Shown: positions 13,640 through 18,913 of the stretch, in pieces
How the letters are laid out: the number at the start of each line of letters is the position of its first letter
How positions within the stretch are numbered: the first letter of the stretch is position 1
From: DASRBO01 sp035653595
Lineage (GTDB): Bacteria; Actinomycetota; Acidimicrobiia; Acidimicrobiales; JAJPHE01
Direction: 5' to 3'
NCBI GenBank assembly: GCA_035653595.1
Contig: DASRBO010000185.1
Span: 1-18,913 of the forward strand
DNA length: 18,913 nt
Translations under genes and position numbers: made by a program
The notes under the pieces: generated by a model
What the model saw: only the letters and a program-made list of their open reading frames with translations
Database searches by the model: none
What the model was told of the DNA's origin: nothing

Positions 13640-13645
13640 TACAGT
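13640..13645 (+). promoter_or_regulatory. TANNNT -10 box for the molybdoenzyme gene
   Basis: TACAGT followed by 6 nt (GTCGCC) and the ATG at 13652. There is no Shine-Dalgarno; the nearby CCCTCC is the wrong strand for one. The geometry suggests a leaderless message separate from, or in addition to, read-through from the RAM-domain gene. Confidence 0.45.
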
Positions 13646-13651
13646 GTCGCC

Positions 13652-16024
13652 ATGCCCGGCTCCCTCCTCGGCAACGCCGTCCCCCGAGTCGAGGATCCCG
13701 ACCTGCTGGTGGGCAGGTCGACCTTCGTCGACAACCTGCCCATATCCGGCGCCCTGCACCTCGTGTTCGTCCGTTCGACTCTTCCCCATGCCCGGCTGCG
13801 GGAGATAGACACCTCGGCAGCGGCCTCCATGCCCGGCGTGGTGGGGGTGTTCAGCGCCGCCGAGCTCGACCTCCCCGCCTTCCAGGGGTTCATGAGCCTG
13901 AACGACGCCTGCGCCCGGCCGCCGTTGGCAACCGACAAGGTCCGGTTCGTGGGCGAGCCGGTGGCGGCGGTGCTCGCCGAGAGCCGCGCCGCCGGCGAGG
14001 ACGCCGCCGAGGCGGTCATCGTCGACTACGACCCGCTCGATTCCGTCACCGATCCGGAGGCGGCCCTCGCTCCGGGCGCCCCGTTGCAGTTCGAGGAGCT
14101 CGGCAGCAACCTGGCCGCGGGCAGCCGCGATCCCGACGGCCCCGACCCGCTGGCCGACGCCGAGGTGGTGGTGAGGGGACGCTTCGAGAACCAGCGGGTG
14201 GCCGTGCTGCCGATGGAGGGCAACGCCATCGCCGTGGTGCCCGGCGGCGAAGGCACCGATGCCCTGATCACCGTCTACGTCGCCACCCAGATGCCGCACC
14301 TGTTCGTGCGCATGGCGTCCAGGGCCTTCGGCTACCACCGCGGTGAGATGAGGGTCGTGGCGCCCCACGTGGGCGGTGCCTTCGGGGCCAAGGCCGGCAT
14401 GGCGGCCGAGCACATGGTGGCCATAGCGCTGGCCCGGCGGCTCGAGGTGCCGGTCAAATGGGTCGAGTCACGCTCGGAGAACCTGGTGGCGATGCCGCAC
14501 GGGCGGGCCCAGGTGCAGTACATCGAGATGGGATTCGACGAGGACGCCCGCATCAGCGGCATGCGCTGCCGGGTGATCAGCGACGCCGGCGCCTACGCCG
14601 GCTTCGGCGGGGCGCTGGCGATGGGGCCCACCCGAAACATGGCCCAGGGCGTCTACCGCATCCCGCGGATCCGCTACGACGTCGCCGTCGCCCTCACCAA
14701 CACCACCCCCGTGGGGGCGTTCCGAGGAGCGGGCCGACCGGAGGCGGCCGCCTTCCTCGAACGGATCATGGACATGGCCGCCGACCAGCTGGGCATCGAC
14801 CCCGTGGAGCTGCGCAGCCGCAATCTCATAACGCCCGACCAGTTCCCCTACACCACTGTCATGGGCACCACCTACGACGTCGGTGACTACCAGCGGGCCC
14901 TGGACGAGGCGGTCCGCATGGTCGACTACCCGCAGGTGCGGGCCGAGCAGGAGCGCCGTCGCCAGTCGGGCCAGTCCCTCCAGCTCGGTATCGGCCTGGC
15001 GACCTATGTGGAGGTCACCGCCGGCGGAGGGGCGGGCGAGTACGCCTCGGTCGAGGTGCACCACGACGGATCGGCCACCATCCATGTCGGGACCTCGGCC
15101 CACGGCCAGGGCCACGCCACCTCGTTCTCCATGATCGTGGCGGACATGCTCCGGATCCCGATCGAACGCATCCGCTTCGTGCAGTCCGACACCGCCGCCG
15201 TGCCCCGAGGCGGGGGGACCGGGGGCTCACGATCGCTTCAGCTGGGGGGAAGCGCCGTTCGGCAGGCGACCGAGGCCGTCCTCCAGAAGGCCCGCAACAC
15301 CGCTGCCCGCCTGCTGGAGGCGGATCCCGCCGACATCGTGGTCCATGAGGACGGACGGGTCGGGGTGGCCGGCGTCCCCGCCACCGCCATCGAATGGCCC
15401 CGGCTGGCCCAGGCCGCCGACGAGGACGGCGACCCGCTGGCGGCGGCCCTCGACTTCGAGCAGGCCGGCGCCACCTTCCCGTTCGGTGCCCACGCCTCGG
15501 TGGTGGAGGTGGACACCGACACCGGTCAGGTGCGGCCCCTGCGCCACGTGGCGGTGGACGACTGCGGCCGGATCCTCAACCCGCTCATCGTGGCGGGACA
15601 GCAGCACGGGGGTATCGCCCAGGGGATGGCCCAGGCGCTGTGGGAGCAGTTCGTCTACGACCAGGACGGCAACCCGGTGACCACCACCCTGGCCGACTAC
15701 GGCATGCCCAGCGCGGCGGAGCTGCCCAGCTTCGAGGCGGCCAACACCGAGACGCCCACGCCGCTGAATCCCCTCGGCGCCAAGGGCATCGGCGAGTCGG
15801 GGACCATTGGGAGCACGCCGGCGGTGCAGAACGCGGTGGTCGACGCCCTGAGCCACCTAGGGGTGGCACACATCGACATGCCGTGCACCTCGGAGCGGGT
15901 GTGGCGGGCGGTCGTCGCCGCCAGGTCAGGTCAGCCGGAGCCCGCCTGGCGGACCCCACCGGCGATCTTCGACACCCTGCCAGTGCGCGGGGCTCCCCCC
16001 GAGGCCGCCTCGGCCGACATCTGA
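13652..16024 (+). CDS. Molybdenum-cofactor hydroxylase large subunit (xanthine dehydrogenase / CoxL form II type)
   Basis: A complete 790-aa catalytic subunit of the xanthine oxidase family, which binds molybdopterin cytosine dinucleotide and hydroxylates carbon using water. In order: VPRVEDPDLLVGRSTFVDNL at the N-terminus, APHVGGAFGAK (237-247), the active-site loop GAFRGAGR (355-362), GTSAHGQGHAT (480-490), and LNPLGAKGIGESG (705-717) with the base Glu715. The loop is of the AYRGAGR kind, not the AYxCSFR of true form I CO dehydrogenase, so CO oxidation is not indicated. The FAD-binding (CoxM) and [2Fe-2S] (CoxS) partner subunits normally encoded beside it are missing here. There is no twin-arginine signal, so it is cytosolic. 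Substrate unknown; nicotinate-, purine- or aldehyde-like compounds are among family possibilities. Confidence 0.92.
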   Translation: MPGSLLGNAVPRVEDPDLLVGRSTFVDNLPISGALHLVFVRSTLPHARLREIDTSAAASMPGVVGVFSAAELDLPAFQGFMSLNDACARPPLATDKVRFVGEPVAAVLAESRAAGEDAAEAVIVDYDPLDSVTDPEAALAPGAPLQFEELGSNLAAGSRDPDGPDPLADAEVVVRGRFENQRVAVLPMEGNAIAVVPGGEGTDALITVYVATQMPHLFVRMASRAFGYHRGEMRVVAPHVGGAFGAKAGMAAEHMVAIALARRLEVPVKWVESRSENLVAMPHGRAQVQYIEMGFDEDARISGMRCRVISDAGAYAGFGGALAMGPTRNMAQGVYRIPRIRYDVAVALTNTTPVGAFRGAGRPEAAAFLERIMDMAADQLGIDPVELRSRNLITPDQFPYTTVMGTTYDVGDYQRALDEAVRMVDYPQVRAEQERRRQSGQSLQLGIGLATYVEVTAGGGAGEYASVEVHHDGSATIHVGTSAHGQGHATSFSMIVADMLRIPIERIRFVQSDTAAVPRGGGTGGSRSLQLGGSAVRQATEAVLQKARNTAARLLEADPADIVVHEDGRVGVAGVPATAIEWPRLAQAADEDGDPLAAALDFEQAGATFPFGAHASVVEVDTDTGQVRPLRHVAVDDCGRILNPLIVAGQQHGGIAQGMAQALWEQFVYDQDGNPVTTTLADYGMPSAAELPSFEAANTETPTPLNPLGAKGIGESGTIGSTPAVQNAVVDALSHLGVAHIDMPCTSERVWRAVVAARSGQPEPAWRTPPAIFDTLPVRGAPPEAASADI

Positions 16025-16027
16025 GCG

Positions 16028-16056
16028 CCCCGGCCTGATCCATCCCCGGCCTGATC
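16028..16056. repeat. 13-bp direct repeat between the molybdoenzyme and the monooxygenase operon
   Basis: CCCCGGCCTGATC occurs at 16028-16040 and again at 16044-16056, a 16-bp period, just after the stop codon. It may be a local duplication or a regulator site. The rest of the 153-bp gap (16025-16177) holds a possible promoter and a ribosome binding site. Confidence 0.6.
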
Positions 16057-16107
16057 AACGCCGTCCCCCGGCCGGCCACGGGTTCGTGTGCCAACGGGCA
16101 GGTCCCG

Positions 16108-16113
16108 TAGTGT
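16108..16113 (+). promoter_or_regulatory. Possible -10 box for the monooxygenase/epoxide hydrolase/ADH operon
   Basis: TAGTGT fits TANNNT and would start transcription near 16120, leaving a leader of about 58 nt that carries AGGAGG at 16168-16173. The -35 region is not convincing. Confidence 0.3.
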
Positions 16114-16177
16114 CGGCCGGACCGGCAGGGCGCTGCGTCCCCGGGCACCGGCGGAGCTGACCCCGTCAGGAGGAACG

Positions 16178-17593
16178 GTGAGCGAGGTAGTCGTCGTGGG
16201 CGGAGGTGTAGCCGGGCTGGCCACGGCGCTGGCGCTGGGGCGCTCGGGCCATCGGGTCATCCTCCTGGAGCGCGATCCGCTGCCGCCGGCCGCCGACGCC
16301 GAGGAGGCCTTCCTAGCCTCCCGCCGAGGCGCGCCCCAGGTCCACCAGACCCACGGGTTCCTCGCCCGCATCCGGGTCGAGCTGCGCCGGCTCTTCCCCG
16401 ACGTGCTCGAAGCCCTCATGGACGCCGGCTGCCACACCCTGCCCCTCACCTCCAACCTGGGTGAGCCCCGTCCCGGCGACGAGGACCTGGCCGTCGTGGT
16501 CGTGCGGCGCACCACCTTCGAGTGGGTGCTGCGGCGGGCGGTGGCGGCCGAGCCGTCCGTCAGCTTCGGAACCGATCGGGCGGTCGCCGGGTTGATCGCC
16601 GAACCGGGCGCCGCAGGTGTACCGGTCGTCACCGGCGTCCGGCTGGCCGACGGCGAGACCCTTCCGGCTGACCTGGTTGTCGGCGCCACCGGCCGGCGGG
16701 GGCCGGTCCCCGAGTGGCTGGCCCGGTGCGGGGTGACCGTGCCGGAGACCGTGCACGAGAGCGGCCTCATGTACCTGACCCGCTGGTACCGCCTGCCGGC
16801 CGGCTTCGGCGGGACCATGGACCCCAAGCTCGGCGGGGACCTGGGCTTCGTGAAGTACCTGGGCGTGCCCGGCGACGCCGGCACCCTGTCCGTCACCCTC
16901 GCCATCCGGCCCGACGACGTCGCGCTCCGCACCGCCCTGTCGGACCCGGACGGCTTCGAGCACGCCTGCAGGCTGCTGCCCGGTCCGGACCAGTTCTTCG
17001 CCCACGGGCCCCTGGAGCCGCTCGGAGGGGTCAGGCCGATGGCCGGCCTGCTCAACCGCCTCCGCCGGTTCGCCGCCGACGACGGCTCGCCCCTGGTCCA
17101 CGGATTCCATGCCGTCGGGGACGCCCACACCTGCACCAACCCCCTGTACGGGCGGGGCTGCTCGCTGGCGGTGGTGCAGGCCCGTCTCCTCGCCGAGGCC
17201 ATGGCTGCCCACCCAGGAGATCACGAAGCCCGGTCCCGCCGCTACGAGCGGGACTGCGCCACCGAGGTGGAGCCCTGGTTCCACCTGTCGGTGGAGATGG
17301 ACCGCATGGGGGCCGACCCGGCCGGCCTGCCCACCGGGGGCGACGATGCCCAGCGCCGGGCGATCGGGGCGGTGCTGGCGGCGGCGGCGACCGACCCGGT
17401 CCTCGGGCGGGGGATGGCACGGCTGTGGAACCTGCTGGCGACCCCGGCCGAGCTGATGGCCGATCCGAGCTACACGGTGAGGGCGGCCGAGGTCATGGCC
17501 AACCCCGACGCCTACCCCACCCCGGCGGCCGAAGGGCCGACCCGTCAGGAGTTGCTTGCGGCCCTCGGGCAGATGGAGGGGGCGGCCCGGTGA
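16178..17593 (+). CDS. FAD-dependent monooxygenase, flavin-epoxidase-like
   Basis: A 471-aa flavoprotein of the p-hydroxybenzoate hydroxylase fold. The N-terminus is the FAD Rossmann motif VVVGGGVAGLATALALG, then ERD. Next is the region RRGAPQVHQTHGFLARIRVE, the P-Q-x-x-H-x-H type segment of a monooxygenase subgroup. Further on are GATGRRGPVPEWL, ESGLMYLTRWYR and the second FAD motif AVGDAHTCTNPLYGRGCSLA. From memory of the family, these resemble the flavin epoxidases of polyether pathways (MonCI/Lsd18 kind), but the family also holds hydroxylases and reductases. No signal peptide or membrane segment is evident. Start GTG at 16178 follows AGGAGG (16168-16173) by 4 nt and begins one residue before the first strand. 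Its stop overlaps the epoxide hydrolase start as GTGA, which supports an epoxidation role. Confidence 0.82.
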   Translation: MSEVVVVGGGVAGLATALALGRSGHRVILLERDPLPPAADAEEAFLASRRGAPQVHQTHGFLARIRVELRRLFPDVLEALMDAGCHTLPLTSNLGEPRPGDEDLAVVVVRRTTFEWVLRRAVAAEPSVSFGTDRAVAGLIAEPGAAGVPVVTGVRLADGETLPADLVVGATGRRGPVPEWLARCGVTVPETVHESGLMYLTRWYRLPAGFGGTMDPKLGGDLGFVKYLGVPGDAGTLSVTLAIRPDDVALRTALSDPDGFEHACRLLPGPDQFFAHGPLEPLGGVRPMAGLLNRLRRFAADDGSPLVHGFHAVGDAHTCTNPLYGRGCSLAVVQARLLAEAMAAHPGDHEARSRRYERDCATEVEPWFHLSVEMDRMGADPAGLPTGGDDAQRRAIGAVLAAAATDPVLGRGMARLWNLLATPAELMADPSYTVRAAEVMANPDAYPTPAAEGPTRQELLAALGQMEGAAR

Positions 17594-18576
17594 GCATCAG
17601 GCAGCGCACGGTGGCCACCAACGGGGTCGAGCTGAGGGTCACCGAGGCCGGCGAGGGGCCGCTGGTGGTGCTGGCCCACGGCTTCCCCGAGCTGGCCTAC
17701 TCGTGGCGGCACCAGATCCCCTTCCTCGCCGAGGCTGGCTTCCGGGTGGTCGCCCCCGACCAGCGGGGCTACGGCGGCTCCTCTCGCCCGGCGGCGGTGG
17801 AGGACTACGACATCCTGCATCTCACCGGCGACCTGGTGGGACTGCTCGACGACATCGGCGAGGACAGAGCCGTGTTCGTCGGCCACGACTGGGGCTCGAT
17901 CGTGGCGTGGAACATGGCGCTGCTTCACCCCGAGCGCGTCGCCGCCGTGGTCGGGATGAGCGTCCCCTTCCTGCCCCGATCGCCGCTGCCTCCCGTGCAG
18001 CTGATGCGCCAGGTGTTCGGCTCGTCGTTCTTCTACATCGTCTACTTCCAGGAGCCAGGGGTGGCCGATGCCGAGCTGGGGCGCGATCCGGCCACGACCA
18101 TGCGCCGGCTCCTCGCCGCCGCCCCCCGGGCCGGAGCGCTTGATGAGACTGCCATGGCCGACGACGGGCGGGGCTTCGTCGAGAGGATGCAGGAGCCCGA
18201 GGCGCTGCCCGGCTGGCTCACCCAGGCCGAGCTCGACCACTACTCCGACGAGTTCAGCCGGACCGGCTTCACCGGGGGACTCAACTGGTACCGCAACCTG
18301 GACCGCAACTGGGAGATGACCCCGGAGCTGTCCGACGCCAAGGTGACGGTGCCCTCCCTCTTCATCGGCGGCGCCGACGACCCCGTGCTGGTGATGAGTC
18401 CCCCGTCGGTGATGGACGGTCACCTGCTCGACCACCGGGGCACCGTCCTGATCCCCGGTGCCGGCCACTGGGTCCAGCAGGAGGCCCCGACGGCCGTCAA
18501 CACCGCCCTGCTGGAGTTCCTGGCCGGCATCCAGCCGACCGGGGCAGCGGGGCCTGACCCCGAGGAGGTCCATTGA
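17590..18576 (+). CDS. Alpha/beta-hydrolase epoxide hydrolase
   Basis: A 328-aa soluble enzyme expected to open an epoxide to a vicinal diol through an ester intermediate. It shows the oxyanion HGFPE motif (30-34), the nucleophile Asp100 in GHDWGS (99-103), two lid tyrosines that polarise the epoxide (Tyr152 in FYIVYFQEPG and Tyr234 in GGLNWYRNLDRNW), the acid Asp264 in GGADDP, and His293 in GAGHWVQQE. Asp rather than Ser at the nucleophile, with WYR and both tyrosines, separates it from esterases and haloalkane dehalogenases. It starts at GTG, overlapping the monooxygenase stop by 4 bp (GTGA), and its own end overlaps the next TTG start. Placement directly after a probable flavin epoxidase suggests it takes that enzyme's product. 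Confidence 0.92.
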   Translation: MSIRQRTVATNGVELRVTEAGEGPLVVLAHGFPELAYSWRHQIPFLAEAGFRVVAPDQRGYGGSSRPAAVEDYDILHLTGDLVGLLDDIGEDRAVFVGHDWGSIVAWNMALLHPERVAAVVGMSVPFLPRSPLPPVQLMRQVFGSSFFYIVYFQEPGVADAELGRDPATTMRRLLAAAPRAGALDETAMADDGRGFVERMQEPEALPGWLTQAELDHYSDEFSRTGFTGGLNWYRNLDRNWEMTPELSDAKVTVPSLFIGGADDPVLVMSPPSVMDGHLLDHRGTVLIPGAGHWVQQEAPTAVNTALLEFLAGIQPTGAAGPDPEEVH

Positions 18577-18913
18577 GATCAGCGGTGCTGCGGGACGGCC
18601 GGATGGTGGTGCGGGGCGACGTCCCCGATCCGGAGCCGGCCTTCGGCCAGGTTCTGGTGCAGGTGAAGGCCTGCGGCATATGCGGGTCCGACCTGCACTT
18701 CGCCCGCCACGGCGCCACCATGCTGCGGCTCGGTCAGGAGATGCGGGGCATGCCGGAGGTGGGAGGTCTCACCCCGCCCGACCCGGCCCGCGACGTTTTC
18801 ATGGGCCACGAGTTCGCCGCCGAGGTCCTCGACTACGGCCCGGACACCGTGGGCCCGGCGCCTGGCTCGGTGGTCACCTCGATGCCCGTGATGCTGACCA
18901 TGGCCGGGGTGCG
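18573..18913 (+). CDS. Zinc-dependent alcohol dehydrogenase, 5' part
   Basis: The first 113 codons of a medium-chain (GroES-like) dehydrogenase, running off the window. It shows PAFGQVLVQVKACGICGSDLHFARHG, with Cys37 as catalytic zinc ligand, and the GHE motif (Gly78-His79-Glu80) in FMGHEFAAEV. The stretch between these, about 35 residues, is longer than in the standard family and is typical of some actinobacterial members. The structural-zinc lobe and the NAD(P) domain lie outside the window. The start is TTG at 18573: AGGAGG (18563-18568) lies 4 nt upstream, the protein then begins MRSAVLRDG as usual, and TTGA overlaps the epoxide hydrolase stop. In context it may oxidise the diol or another alcohol made by the two preceding enzymes. 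Confidence 0.88.
   Translation, partial: MRSAVLRDGRMVVRGDVPDPEPAFGQVLVQVKACGICGSDLHFARHGATMLRLGQEMRGMPEVGGLTPPDPARDVFMGHEFAAEVLDYGPDTVGPAPGSVVTSMPVMLTMAGV

Noticed and set aside
13652..16024. Calling the molybdoenzyme an aerobic CO dehydrogenase
   Set aside because: The active-site loop is GAFRGAGR, lacking the Cys of the form I motif AYxCSFR, and the CoxM and CoxS genes are absent.
1..18913. Defence island, CRISPR array, prophage or IS element
   Set aside because: No regularly spaced repeats, transposase, integrase, nuclease or toxin-antitoxin motifs were seen. The content is metabolic throughout.

Overview
This is a very GC-rich window, with strong GC bias at third codon positions. GTG and TTG starts are frequent and genes often overlap at their start and stop codons. 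Together with the gene families present this points to a high-GC actinobacterium. A soil or aquatic, Acidimicrobiia-like lineage fits, but that placement is inference. No RNA gene, IS element, prophage, CRISPR array or rearranged island was found. Nearly all the DNA is accounted for by coding sequence.

Region 1 (1-6231, + strand) is part of a cobalamin (vitamin B12) corrin-ring operon of the early-cobalt (anaerobic-type) route. It reads cbiL (5' end outside the window), cobM/cbiF, cbiD, a cbiE-cbiT fusion, a cbiG-cbiH fusion, a 67-residue two-cluster ferredoxin, and cbiC. Every junction overlaps by 4 or 8 bp, so the genes are probably translationally coupled. Together they carry the C20, C17, C11, C1, C5/C15 methylations, the C12 decarboxylation, the C-ring contraction with acetaldehyde-fragment release, and the final methyl migration that gives cobyrinate. 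The precorrin-6A reductase (CbiJ/CobK) is not here. The ferredoxin is the least explained member.

Region 2 (6235-13632) is a run of mostly single genes in alternating orientation. It holds a crotonase-fold protein and an enolase-superfamily (mandelate racemase-like) enzyme on the - strand, an SDR_c3-type dehydrogenase, a small MTH1187-type thiamine-binding protein, a membrane-anchored protein with a RodZ-like C-terminal domain, and an unrecognised winged-helix/coiled-coil protein. These are followed by an SDR that lacks the canonical Tyr/Lys pair, a D-2-hydroxyacid dehydrogenase and a stand-alone Lrp/AsnC effector (RAM) domain. Four convergent pairs end 3-9 bp apart. Several of these genes have a TANNNT box 6-7 nt before the start codon and no proper Shine-Dalgarno, which suggests leaderless mRNAs.

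Region 3 (13652-18913, + strand) starts with an orphan molybdenum-cofactor hydroxylase large subunit (CoxL form II/xanthine dehydrogenase type). A tightly coupled three-gene set follows: a FAD-dependent monooxygenase resembling flavin epoxidases, an alpha/beta-hydrolase epoxide hydrolase, and a zinc alcohol dehydrogenase cut by the window end. Read together they suggest an alkene to epoxide to diol to ketone/aldehyde route on an unknown, probably hydrophobic, substrate.

I did not find an obviously new defence or mobile system. The best leads are the epoxidase/epoxide hydrolase/ADH cassette, the ferredoxin built into the corrin operon, the orphan molybdo-subunit next to a lone RAM domain, and the unrecognised winged-helix/coiled-coil protein facing the RodZ-like protein.
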